Shown here: in pieces, positions 50,260 through 60,525 of the stretch | How positions within the stretch are numbered: the first letter of the stretch is position 1 | Layout of the letters: each line of letters starts with the position of its first letter | Assembly (NCBI GenBank): GCA_032622095.1 | Contig: CP136069.1 | Coordinates: 119,898,126-119,962,125 of the forward strand | Direction: 5' to 3' | Length of the DNA: 64,000 nucleotides | Origin: Siphonodentalium dalli | Taxonomy: Eukaryota > Mollusca > Scaphopoda > Gadilida > Siphonodentaliidae | Made by a program: the position numbers and the translations under genes | The notes under the pieces: generated by a model | What the model was told of the DNA's origin: nothing | What the model saw: only the letters and a program-made list of their open reading frames with translations | Databases searched by the model: none

Positions 50260-50853
50260 CAAGCCTTGAAATAAGGTGTCTGTCATTTGCAGAATGAGGT
50301 CCCATTCTACTTACACCTCAGCAGAATGAGGTTCCCCTCTGGCAGGGTTTCCGCTAGAGGTTAGGGGAATGGGGCCGGTAGCCATCAAGGGGAAAAATCC
50401 AGGTAAAAGTAGCCTGTTTTACAAAGTGAACAGTATATTTTGAGGTATAAAACATGACAGGTACAATTAAAATACTGCTCTTTTGCATAACATAACCGGG
50501 TACTAACCGCAACGTAACTAACCAGCATCAAAGGCATAGCTTCTATAAGCGATGTCAGTTCCGATCATTTCCTGTTTCAATTTTCTGTATAACAACGCGT
50601 TTAGAGTGTGTACACTCACAAGATATAAAATAGATTAACTTTTTAAAATTCCTTAGTACTATTCCAACAAAATTCAGAAGTTTTAAACATCTTTATACCT
50701 TTATAGACATGCAGTATGTGTCCTGGGGTATGGCAGGAGGGGAAAACTTGGCGAGAGGAACGGGGCCGTCAAGGGGACCCCCTGCCGGTATAGCGGAAAC
50801 CCTGCCTCTGGGGACCTCATTTGCAAATGACAGACACACTATTTCAAGGCTTG
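50260..50853. mobile_element. middle nested hAT-like MITE
   Basis: CAAGCCTTGAAATAAGGTGT at the left and its near inverse ending CAAGGCTTG at the right, with an exact 8-bp duplication CCTGTGTT (50252-50259, 50854-50861). Same family as 45976-46229. It is itself split by the 50343-50804 element; without that, about 130 bp remain, so this copy lacks the central modules. Confidence 0.92.
50343..50804. mobile_element. inner hAT-like MITE, TIR CAGGGTTTCCGCTA
   Basis: 14-bp perfect TIRs (CAGGGTTTCCGCTA / TAGCGGAAACCCTG), flanked by a 7-bp match CCTCTGG (50336-50342, 50805-50811), probably an 8-bp duplication with one changed base. 462 bp, no ORF. Innermost and youngest of the three layers. Confidence 0.9.
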
Positions 50854-51043
50854 CCTGTGTTTAAGTTGCGTTATACACAGAACATTACGGTATTAGTACT
50901 ATTTACTTGTGTGTAACAGTGATTAATTGAATTTTTCTAAAACATGGAAAATTCCCAATTTTGGTCTGTAAAGACACATTTCGAAGGGACCCGGACCCAT
51001 TCCCAAAATAGGCAGAAAAATCCCTGTAATAAATCATAATTGT

Positions 51044-52024
51044 TAGTGCTGAAACGGATATCCGGTTGACAACCGGCTACTGTCGACAACCGGTTGAACT
51101 ACGATAAACCGGTTAACCGCTATGTATTGCACACACGTGATGCCAATGACAAAAACAAACATATTAGGTTCAATCAGCACGAGACTGATAACAGTAGGTT
51201 TTAAACACGTGTACTTTATCAATTGTGCTATAATCTTTATCACTCTGAGGAGTATAGTCAAAATTACGTGTATTAAAAAATCACAATCTGGTGCGAGATA
51301 AAAAGTCTTCCATGAATGGCAAGTTACATACATGCACTAGTAGTCTGGCTTTGGCGGCTAAACATCAAAGATGCATGGCTGCATGCCATCATCTTTGATG
51401 TAATCCGATGTCCGGTGAACACGTGCACTGATGCAACTGAGTCGTCGGCAAAGATCAATGCAATCATTTTCAATGGAGTAAGGCCTGGTCATTTGACATC
51501 TACTGAAGAAATGCGTAAATCAGATGTCTGGGACACTCAAATCGCCGAAGAATCACATGACCTAATATTCTCCAGTCCCGCAATCGCTATAATGACAATA
51601 AAAAGCTGCTGCGATTTGCATGTACAAAAATTTATATAGGTCATGCAATATTCTTCCCAAACGAGAACGACTAGTCGGGCAGCAGTCGCGTCTGCAATGC
51701 ATGCAAACAGGTCAAGCATGATGCGTCTATTTATAAACACTGCGATTTGTAGTTCACCTGTGTCACCTGTCAATTTGTCAACGCATGGCCGTTTACTGTT
51801 CGTGTTTGGTGATTTTCATTCATTTAATACAAGCTATGTCTATGTAAACATTACGTGAATTCGCCATACAGTTAATAAATCAAATTATGATGATATATTG
51901 GTTCATATTATGGTGTAAATAATGAGTGTAAAGTCATAGATTGAAAATAGCGGATATCCGGTTATGATCCGGTTACACGTCACGGTTAACCGGCTACAAA
52001 AATAGGTCAACCGTTTCAGCACTA
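51044..52024. mobile_element. 981-bp hAT element, TIR TAGTGCTGAAACGG
   Basis: 14-bp perfect TIRs and an exact 8-bp duplication ATAATTGT (51036-51043, 52025-52032). Subterminal CCGGTTGACAACCGG and AACCGGTTAAC motifs as in 13558-14905, the same family with a shorter interior. No transposase ORF recognised. Confidence 0.92.
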
Positions 52025-52792
52025 ATAATTGTGACACTAATCTGTTCATTCCATAGAAAACATGATATTTGTTCTGAACTCAACACCAGTTGTCAATTGA
52101 AAGCAGTAATTTAATGTGGAATATATATCTGATCCCAATGCTTACATAATTTTTACAATGCTTACATAACTCATTTGGCCTCTTGATTTGCCCATCATAT
52201 GGTAAACATAAACACGGCCACATGGTTGTCGATTGAATTATTCTATCATGTATACCCAGTAATTTGTAAATTAGAAATCACATATACATCGCAAGACTTC
52301 CAGAGTAAGAAATGTTTAACCAATAATAATATAGGACCACTTACAATTAAATTAGTCATGGGATGTTGGAATAAAATAACAGCACACTTGCTCCTAAATG
52401 TGTTGTGTATGGGTTGATTGATTGTTTATGGGTGTACCCAATTATCAGCATAGAAGCCTAATGTTGCCGCTTACAGTTAGAAATAGTTTGGGGTCTTCTC
52501 TAAACGTAAACAAATGTGTGATTGGTTCTGATTACATGGCATATTCTGTGCGTAATTTAATATAAAAGATAGATTATAATACTTCATTATGACTGTAAAA
52601 TATCACTCTTTCCAATATATATATAGCATCATGTATTGATTTTGTGGTAAAATCTATTAAAATAGACGATTATTCCCGACACTGAATCTGGGCGTAAAGT
52701 CAGATATAAGACACGTAATATAAGTTGATCTTAGACGTAAATATAGCATCTCAATCTACCGATATAACTATCTGGTTTACTACTAGTACGTA

Positions 52793-53412
52793 TAATAAAA
52801 GGTCAGCAGAACACAGTGTCCCCCGAAAACGTGGCAAGTCGATGCCGCTTTGTTAAAGAAATTAAAAGTCAAAAATGGTTAATAACTCCGTAAAAAAATA
52901 ATTTTTCCGTCATCTTTATACATGTTGCACAGGTACCCTCATATAGAAAATTATAAAAAATGTTGAAATTTTCGAAGTCGAAAAGGGTTAATAACTCCGT
53001 CAAAAAATAATTTTTCCATCATCTATATACATGTTGCACATCTTCAATATATAGGCAACAATATTCTGAAGTTTCAAATCTCTAGGATGAAAACTGTAGG
53101 AGGAGTTGATCACACCATGAAGGTACCCTCATACTGAAAATTATAAAAAATGTTGAAATTTTCGAAGTCGAAAAGGGTTAATAACTCTGTCAAAAAATAA
53201 TTTTTCCGTCATCTATATACATGTTGCACATCTCCAATATATGGGCAACAATATTCTGAAGTTTCAAATCTCTGGGATGAAATCTGTAGGAGGAGATGGT
53301 TACACCATGAAGGTACTCAAAAGTGTGACGGATGGACGGATGGATGGCACAACGGATGGACGGACGGAGCCCATTTCTATAGTCCCCCGAAAATAAATTT
53401 TTCGGGGGACAA
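52793..53412. repeat. element with terminal hairpin, copy 2
   Basis: Starts AATAAAAGGTCAGCAG and ends in the stem-loop GTCCCCCGAAAA-TAAAT-TTTTCGGGGGAC (53384-53412). An internal block of about 120-180 bp (GTCGAAAAGGGTTAATAACT, CATCTATATACATGTTGCAC) is repeated two or three times in tandem, unlike the copy at 29670-30635. Confidence 0.68.
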
Positions 53413-53431
53413 TTAAATTTAATAAAGTTAA

Positions 53432-53801
53432 AGGGGTACTGTAGACTAAATCAAGCCATCTATGGGACCATCTTCTATTATACTCAGAATATATTCAAAA
53501 ACTAAATGAATTTGTTGAGCCATGGATGAGTGCAAAATATACACTCAATTACTTTATGAACTACGTAAAAACAACATGGTATTAATTATAATGAAAATGA
53601 ATTTATGGCTGGAGTCATAAAATCATTTTCATTATAATTAGCATGTTGTTTACTCATATTGCACATAAGTGTAATTTGCACTCATCCATGGCTCAAATTC
53701 ATCAATTTGTTACATTTATTTACTTTATATAATACATATAATATGTTGAGTATAATAGGAGATGCACCCATACATGGCCAGATTTAGTGTACAGTACCCC
53801 T
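53432..53801. mobile_element. 370-bp TTAA foldback MITE, TIR AGGGGTACTGTA
   Basis: AGGGGTACTGTAGACTAAATC and its near inverse, TTAA on both sides (53428-53431, 53802-53805). The arms continue inward (TTGAGCCATGGATGAGTGCA against its inverse) to a central AT-rich hairpin. Confidence 0.92.
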
Positions 53802-54833
53802 TTAATTAAACTAATATCAATAAGCAAATGACTTTAAACAGACAAAATATTTGTTCTGCTATTGTTTCCCCTGTAAATTTAGGGGATAAACATAATGTCT
53901 GGTGTGATTTTGGGATGTTAATGGGTGGGTATTACAATGGAAAATGCAGTTCTACCAGTGATGCGAGGAGCCGGTAAAACTAATATTTTATCAGAAAACC
54001 CACCACAAACCCACCAGACAGCATGTTTATCCCCATTCTAATTCTCACGACCAAAAAATCATGCAATAGACACAACAATCTGTCAAAGAGTTGCTGAACT
54101 GGAAATGGTTGACAGTTTACAAACATGACATCGCACTTCCTCCTCGAAATACGCTCATCATATGCATGTGTCAAGCTACGTAAATTCATGATTTTACAAC
54201 AACTACACCTGGACAACTGACCAATAAGCACTGCGGAAATGGGATTTACTTGTTGGAAGAGTGAATTGGAATTAATTTTGACATACAGGCTATAACATTT
54301 CAGAAGCTTTCTGATGGATAATATGGCATTCATATATTACGAGAATCAATGTGATTATCAGCTAGAGAATATATAATCAAAGGAAATGGATCAATTTTAC
54401 CAGAATCAAAATAGTTTTAATTCTTCTCCAATTTTAAGACCATGCAGTCCTGATTTTGGATCAATGCACACTTATAACCCCATGTACAGGCATATAATTG
54501 TGAAAAAAAGTTTGCACATATTTAAAATAACAAGAATTGAATCAGAGGTGCGGGGTCGAGTTTCGGTAACTATGCCAAACATAGGCTTGGATTGAAAATG
54601 CATTATATATTTATATTTGTTCACTCACAACCTTAGACACTCACCCTCAATATCGACCCCCCACACGTTTTCCTTTATCCCCTACTTTTCAATTCCATGT
54701 GCGCTAAAATTCACAAAACACTATATATTATGTGCTTAAAAAACAAAGGATTGTTATGCCTATACACCTGCTGTTGCTATTTCTCTTTGTATGCCTCCGG
54801 ATCATATAGTCAGGAAACTACTTAAGAACATAC

Positions 54834-54924
54834 CTTCACACATCTCAGGAGAATGTAAGTCAACATCAGGAGGTCGGTAGAATCCAAAGGCACATGTCTC
54901 ACAGTTGATGCCTGTCGAATTATG
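54834..54924 (-). CDS. laminin alpha exon: LE2, second half
   Basis: 91 bp, phase 0 to phase 1. It encodes HNSTGINCETCAFGFYRPP and ends PEMCE. This supplies cysteines 6-8 of LE2 and the FYRP motif found after this module in alpha chains; the sequon NST is present. Acceptor TATTACAG, donor GTATGT. Nearly 6 kb of nested transposons separate it from the next exon. Confidence 0.93.
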
Positions 54925-56067
54925 CTGTAATAGATCAGAAAAAAGACAGATAGACCATACACAAAATAAATACCCAGATTATCTATCAGATTTTCTTGGA
55001 AAATTTGGGGCAGGGGGTCTATTTTTGCAAAATACAGTTCTAAGGTTTCAAACCATTCAATAAAAACAATTTGTGTTGTTCTTGAACAATACAGACTGAT
55101 TACTTTGGCAGTGTTCGTGGTGATGATGTCAACTGTAATGAAAACAGTCTTCATTATTATGAAGTGAATCTAAATCACTGGTTTCAACAAATAAACAAAA
55201 CAATTTCAACCTAAATTTCAGTATACCACATGTATAATTGACTGTCTTTACTTATATAGTCAATAGACACAGAATGGTTCTCATTGATTGGACCATTGCG
55301 TCACAAAAATATCATGCAATGTATTATTTCTTCGAATATTAAGTGCAAAAACAAGTTTTGTCCAGATTGTACTAAAAAGATAGAATTAACTCACTTTTGG
55401 AATTGAACTTCCAATAAGGAAAGAAATTATAACTATAAAACGACCTTCTCTCATTAGTAAAATGAATTTTTTTAAATGAGAAGATGTGCCTGATGAATAT
55501 ATATGTAAATGCATGTATGTATGCGCTTATGTGTATATATGCATGTAGATGTTTGGTTTTTTTTTCAATCTTCTGTGTTGTTGAGTGCCTATATTCAGTG
55601 CAAATATTAACTATTTGGTGCAAACTAATTAGAACATTGTCTAGTTTGAACAGTTTTATTTCTGAACTTTATAGCTAAAGATTAAAATTTTTTAATCAAA
55701 TAATCAAATTGGTAACAACGCAGACACACACAAAGCCTCGTGTCATTATTATTTCATTATTTCATTATATTATATGGTTTGAACCCCACCCAGTATGTCA
55801 ATTTTGCATAAATGCCAATTTTGTATAAATTTGTATATCTTCCATATTTTTGTCCATATTTTCCATTTCCAAATGGTGGCACAGGAAGACGACCATATGG
55901 TCATGCCACCACCATATGACATATTATTGTTTATTATTTAATTATATATGTGTAACACATTTTATGATGATATGCCATAATAAAATATTTACTTACTTAC
56001 TTATAATGTTAACCAGTCTGAATTTGGCAGTTCACATATTGTGAAATTCGAAATATGTCTTAATTAC
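54925..56067. other. intron within LE2
   Basis: 1.1 kb; apart from the LINE tail I see only AT-rich sequence (ATGCATGTATGTATGCG-like simple stretch at 55500-55550). Confidence 0.7.
55866..56001 (+). mobile_element. 3' tail of a second LINE
   Basis: GGCACAGGAAGACGACCATATGG and the following bases resemble the 3' UTR of the 26-29 kb LINE (GGCAACAGGAAGACGGCCATC at about 29183), ending AATAAAATATTT followed by ACTT tandem repeats instead of ATCT. Heavily 5'-truncated. It lies in the intron dividing LE2. Confidence 0.72.
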
Positions 56068-56186
56068 CTGACAATTTTGGCAGACTCCTCCACCATCTTG
56101 ATTACCATAGGTATCAATGCTTAGCTTCAACTGATCCACTGTTGCATTATATAAGCAAGTTTGTGAGTGATTGTAGCACTGGCATG
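56068..56186 (-). CDS. laminin alpha exon: LE2, first half
   Basis: 119 bp, phase 1 to phase 0. It encodes CQCYNHSQTCLYNATVDQ and then a long loop ending GGGVCQNCQ. This insertion between cysteines 3 and 4 is characteristic of LE2 of laminin alpha chains. Two N-glycosylation sequons (NHS, NAT) are visible. Acceptor TTTGACAG, donor GTAATT. The module is completed by the exon at 54834-54924; the phase-0 break falls in the middle of the domain. Confidence 0.93.
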
Positions 56187-56230
56187 CTGTCAAATGAAAG
56201 AATTAAAACAAATTCACCATCAGCAGACAG

Positions 56231-56335
56231 CAAGGCTGCAAATAGTGTGTCTGTCATTTGCAGAATGAGGTCCCCCAGAGGGTGAATTTAGTGACACTAA
56301 ACCGCACAGCAGGCTGGCATCACTAAATTCACCTA
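56231..56335. repeat. partial hAT-like MITE (GAATGAGGTCCC family)
   Basis: CAAGGCTGCAAATAGTGTGT, GTCATTTGCAGAATGAGGTC and GGCATCACTAAATTCACC are present, then similarity stops. It lies 45 bp upstream (in transcript sense) of the LE2 acceptor, in the 0.7-kb LE1-LE2 intron (56187-56866). Confidence 0.75.
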
Positions 56336-56866
56336 ATTTTGTTGGAATATGTTGTCAGTTTGGGCATATATAGTGATATTGATCCATAAGCATCTGACTC
56401 AAAACTGTGGTCACGCAAACTTTTAAAGCAATGTTGCCAACTATAGTGTAGCCAAGAAATCGATGTTCAATGACCGATTGGTTCAAATATTGTCACAGGG
56501 TATAGATATGAAGAAAACAAACCTGTGGGACGCAGAAAATGCAATTTGATTGAATGATACCGTCCAATCAAAAACAACCACGAATTGTCATCCATGGTCA
56601 CTTCACAAGTCCAACAGGTATTCCTATTTTTGCATTTTGACCTCACAAGTACATCTGGTTGAGCTGGACAAACGGACAGACTGACAAAGTAAATGCAGTA
56701 TACTAGTGGGGGTATACTTAAATGATTTGTGACATCATGATCAGGAATCATGCTTCATGCTGATGCCTCAGGAAGCAAATGATTGAAAAGCACTAAATCA
56801 TGATATGTACGGTATATATCATATTATTGGCAGTGCAGTGTATTGTATTCTCATCAAAATAGTTAC

Positions 56867-57080
56867 ATTCACATATAAAGAGGTGGCCCTTCTTTGCAGA
56901 TTGCCATTTCTTCTGGACATATCCTTCACAGCATTTTTCACATTGTTCTCCACATGTGTTATGTTGGCAGTTACAAAGCAACTTGTTTGGCTCATCCCCG
57001 TTAATTTTATCACAGATATCTGCATGGCCATTACAGACGCACCTTCCACCAATTGAGACATCCTTGATGCTGTAAAAATA
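56867..57080 (-). CDS. laminin alpha exon: LN-domain end plus LE1
   Basis: First exon of the gene in this window, 214 bp, phase 0 to phase 1. It opens with YFYSIKDVSIGGRCVCNGHA, the conserved junction between the LN domain and LE1, and continues through LLCNCQHNTCGEQCEKCC to a C-terminal FICE. The acceptor reads TATTGCAG and is strong. The donor is GTAACT, weak at +4 to +6, but it is the only one that keeps phase 1 with the next exon (T|CA gives Ser). The preceding LN exons are not in the 6.9 kb up to the window edge; that stretch is filled by repeats. Confidence 0.93.
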
Positions 57081-57249
57081 CTGCAATAGAATAAAGACAG
57101 CTTGAATTGCATGTTTTAGAAATCTTGTTTAAAAATGCCAATAACTTGCCAATAAAAATATTATTTAATTGCGAAATATATAGAGGATCTCCAATGAGTT
57201 ATGTTGGGATATAAGATTTTATGAAATGAGTTTGATAAATTTGATTCAC

Positions 57250-57560
57250 AACGAGTCGTAGATGCTCTGTAGGGCGTGATTAATGATTTAGTGATACAGC
57301 CATGTTTTTCATCTAAAATCATTCAAATGTGATAGCGTCCATCTAGAGGTGATCCTAAACAAGCCTGTAAAGTTTCAAAACAATTCTCCAATAAATGTGG
57401 GCTTTCACATTTGAAATCCAATATGGCTGCTGGCGGCCATGTTTTTTTTTTTTAACAAATTTCGGGAAAAACAGGAGGCTCCCATCATGAAGTTTGGTGA
57501 CGATTGAATGAGAAATTTTTACAGTGCCTTGTTTTAAAAATGGTGGCCATGTTGGGCGCC
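57250..57560. repeat. CCAAGATGGCTG-family repeat
   Basis: Phrases AATATGGCTGCTGGCGGCCA, GAAGTTTGGTGACGAT and GGTGGCCATGTTGGGCG mark a degraded unit pair of the family. Confidence 0.65.
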
Positions 57561-57856
57561 ATCTTGTTTCGTGTCTATGCAGCCAGATTTATTTTGTGTT
57601 AACATTGCTTAAAAGTTGAGGGACATAATAAGGAAGAAAATGAGTGGGTTGAAGTTAAGTCCTGTGGTGTGGGGTGTAGCATTACCCTGTTTCAGAGTAT
57701 TATATTTATGTTTTCATTGCAACTCGTGACCTTTTTACTTCTGGTGACGTCGTCAATTACAAATTCAGAATTATTGCTACCGGTGGATAGAGTATCCCGA
57801 TACATACAAAATGACACATTTCCTGTTAGAATCCAATCAAAATGACATCTCATATA

Positions 57857-60053
57857 TGAGGGTGACGACCCCCCTCCCCCTGGAATCCGGCTTAAAACTG
57901 ACCCCGGCATCCGGAATACTCCATAACAGAGCGACGGCATCCGGAATACTCTTTTCACTAAATTTATTGAAAATAGAGTGAGTAATGAAGCAAAAGTTGA
58001 CGTGGTGCATTGGAATTAGTCTGCATATTGGCTATATATATATATAGTAGCAGGCCTTTAGATTAGGCTAATTTGGGGACATTTTGGGGGACCGAGGTGG
58101 TGGGTTTGCGAGGAGGGGGGGGTACCCCCTAGTGATTATTGGGGGTACGGGGTTTTCCCCGGGGAGAATTTTTTTTAAGTGAGCCTAAAATGGGGGCTGT
58201 CTGGTTGTTTATGAAGCATATGAAAGGTGAAAGAAATGAACCAATGGCCCCCATATCATTTCCTGGCAACTTGGGCTTGTTTCAGCATTCAGCAAGTTAT
58301 ATTACCCTTACATTTTCAAGTTTTGTAGGTCACAATTTATTGAATATTGGGAATATTGGATCATTTGACATCAACAAAGCCATTTTATAGATGTATGGTG
58401 CTTGAAAGTTCACCAAGCAGTCCACCAACACACTGTTCATGGGTATTTCCAATTAAAATTTAATTTAATCTAACTACATGTACATGTATATGTGAACCTG
58501 AAAAAAAGTTAGAAAGTTGATTTGTTGTGGTCAAATGAAGCAATATACACACACAAACAGGTCATAAAAAGGGTGATTTTGCGGTGACATTTTGTCAAAT
58601 GTGCCTTCTAATTTGGGGACATTTCTATAATTTGGGGACATCGGTAAACGCTGTGAGTTGTGGGGAATATTAAGGCCTGATAGTAGGCTAGATATTTGGT
58701 TTAGCAACTTGACTGACAGATTAAATTTCTTACTGAAGTTATAATCTGACAACACATACATGTGTACATCGGTATAGAATTATGTTGCAACATAGCAAAC
58801 ATGTGCGAATATTTGTGTGTAGAAACAAACCATTGAAAGTTTGATCATGTGACATCAGTTACTAATTTCTTATTGAAACCGATTTTCACGGAATCAACGG
58901 CACTGTTATACGTATATAGTGTGCCATTGACAAATAATTAAGATACCTCCCAAAAAAATTACCACCAACCCAGTGGGTTTCCTTCCATGCCCTGTGACCC
59001 AAAATGGAAAATGCCCGAAATCATCTTTCTGGTCCGATTTTCGCGGAATAAACGACATTGTAGGGTGGCCGCTGTTGACGATTAATTAAGATTCCACTCA
59101 AAATATTTACCACAACACCGACTGGCAATGGGTACAATTTTCACGGATTAAACGGCAGGGTGTAGGGTGCATGGCCGTTGACGAATAATTAAGATTCAAC
59201 CAAAAACAAAACAATTACCACTCAACCCACTGGGGGTCTATACCCTACGACTCGTGTAATAATGTCATTATTACAATTTGCGTATTGTGGGGGGGGGGGG
59301 CTTCCAAATGTTCCACTGTTCAGAGAAGTTAAGCTGCAGAATATCGCAGAAAGAGCAAATACCCAAGAGGAAAGTCTGGATTATAACGCTTCCATTCAGC
59401 CGGACTATGTCTTGGTTTTCCGAATACCCCATCCGGCCTCGATTTGGATTTATTCCAATATAACTCGATCAGAATCTTCAGAAACAAAGTTTATGTAGTT
59501 ATTAATCCTCTGAATTTTGTAAGATATTTGTCACATTTATGATCATGCAGTATCAAAACATTGACAATTTTCGCACTTTGACTTGCAAATTCTTCTAATT
59601 CTAACAAATTCAATTCAATCAACGTAACTATTCCACTATTCTAGTGTGGTGCACTCGGCATTAAAAACTAATTTAGATTATCAACGTTTTGACCTGTCAA
59701 GCAGATGCCAAGTGGAAGCAACTGGAAGGCAACTCTATCAGGGAATATAGCAAACAACATGTCAACATTTCGATCTATTTGAACGCTACTATTATTAATT
59801 AGCATGAAAGGTATGATAGCGAGAAGAATATAAGAAGATAAATTGTGGGGAATATAATGTTCGAGCAAAGAAATATAATTAGCGGACGGAACTTGGTTGT
59901 TTTTCGGTGTGTAACGCAAAGAAGAATGTCAATGGAAGCATCCGGCATCCAACATATGAGTCTGACGGCATCCGGCATACGCTAGTCTGGCATCCGGAAT
60001 ACACCATAACAGACCCAGAATCCGGCGTCCGAAAAGGGGGGTCGTCACTCTCA
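57857..60053. mobile_element. 2197-bp element, TIR TGAGGGTGACGACCCCCC, copy 2
   Basis: Left TIR as in copy 1; the right end has one change (CACTCTCA). 4-bp duplication TATA (57853-57856, 60054-60057). The inner flanks align with copy 1 (TAAATTTATTGAAAA, TTGGAATTAGTCT; at the other end GAGCAAAGAAATATAA, ATTAGCGGACG, CAATGGAAGCATCCGG). It carries a nested 629-bp element. No transposase. Confidence 0.88.
58051..58679. mobile_element. 629-bp element with CAGGCCTT ends (nested)
   Basis: CAGGCCTTTAGAT at the left and ATTAAGGCCTG at the right; the flanks share ATAGTAG (58044-58050, 58680-58686). TTTGGGGACAT occurs near both ends. CAGG..CCTG ends and a 7-8 bp duplication suggest a hAT-like element. 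Absent from copy 1 of the host element. Confidence 0.72.
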
Positions 60054-60347
60054 TATATGGGATATCATTTCCTCCACCCCATCATAATTGCAAAAAAGTA
60101 GTAAAGTTAACTCAGTAAGGATAAACATTGACCCAGTAGATATACTAGGACGCAACATATTTGCTGTTAACACAGGTTAACATCATTTTTCCTGAACAAT
60201 ATACACATTAGGGTACATGAAAATACCATTGAAGAAGTTATGTGGAGAGTGCACGAGGGGTCCTACCAGCCCATATGGACTAACAACTGGGAGTTAATTA
60301 ATAAAACTTTCAAGTTGACACTGCATGAAAAGCGAGATTTATAAAAT

Positions 60348-60525
60348 ATAAATGTTGCATAAATTTAGGACCCTGAATTTATGCATGCATTTATACATAT
60401 TAAATTCGCCTTTATACAAAAATTTAAATCTCTCATTTATATTTTTAAATCTCGCATAAATGTTGCATAAATTTAGGACCCTGAATTTATGCATGCATTT
60501 ATACATATTAAATTCACCTTTCTTG
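60348..60525. repeat. left subterminal repeat pair
   Basis: A segment of about 65 bp beginning ATAAATGTTGCATAAATTTA occurs at 60348 and again at 60456, 108 bp apart, nearly identical. Confidence 0.9.

Larger units (their letters stand above)
49878..51026. mobile_element. outer nested element, TIR CAGGGATTTTT
   Basis: CAGGGATTTTTTTAGG at the left and AGAAAAATCCCTG at the right; subterminal CCCATTCCCAATGGG and GGACCCATTCCC face each other. The flanks share TAATA (49873-49877, 51027-51031), a possible 5-bp duplication. It contains the 50260-50853 element. Superfamily not assigned. Confidence 0.75.
49690..52790. repeat. old repeat copy broken by two insertions
   Basis: The outer parts 49690-49877 and 52025-52790 read continuously with the uninterrupted relatives at 1229-1560 and 8087-8345. 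Motifs CTTCCTTGTATGTAAACCAG at the left and CTGGTTTACTACTAG at the right face each other, so the family itself may be a foldback. Confidence 0.6.
48826..54833. other. intron LE2-LE3
   Basis: 6 kb, nearly continuous transposons from 49073 to 53801. I see nothing recognisable in 53810-54830. Confidence 0.75.
12158..57080 (-). other. LAMA5-like: laminin alpha subunit gene, short-arm segment (11 exons)
   Basis: Laminin alpha chains are secreted and assemble with beta and gamma chains into the basement-membrane heterotrimer; the LN domain drives network polymerisation and the LE modules form the rod of the short arm. Eleven minus-strand exons (214, 119, 91, 100, 176, 138, 138, 135, 138, 165 and 159 bp, in transcript order) join in phase into 524 codons: an LN-domain tail (YFYSIKDVSIGG) followed by ten LE modules, each with the expected 8 cysteines (LE1 has the extra adjacent pair KCC). 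LE1 with QHNTCGEQCEKCC, and LE2 with a long insert and GGGVC...QHNSTGINCETC, are alpha-chain hallmarks. Ten uninterrupted LE modules favour the LanA/LAMA5 class over LAMA1/2; the paralogue assignment is inference. Neither the start codon nor the globular C-terminus is in the window. The exons span 45 kb, with introns of about 0.7 to 11 kb. Confidence 0.93.
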
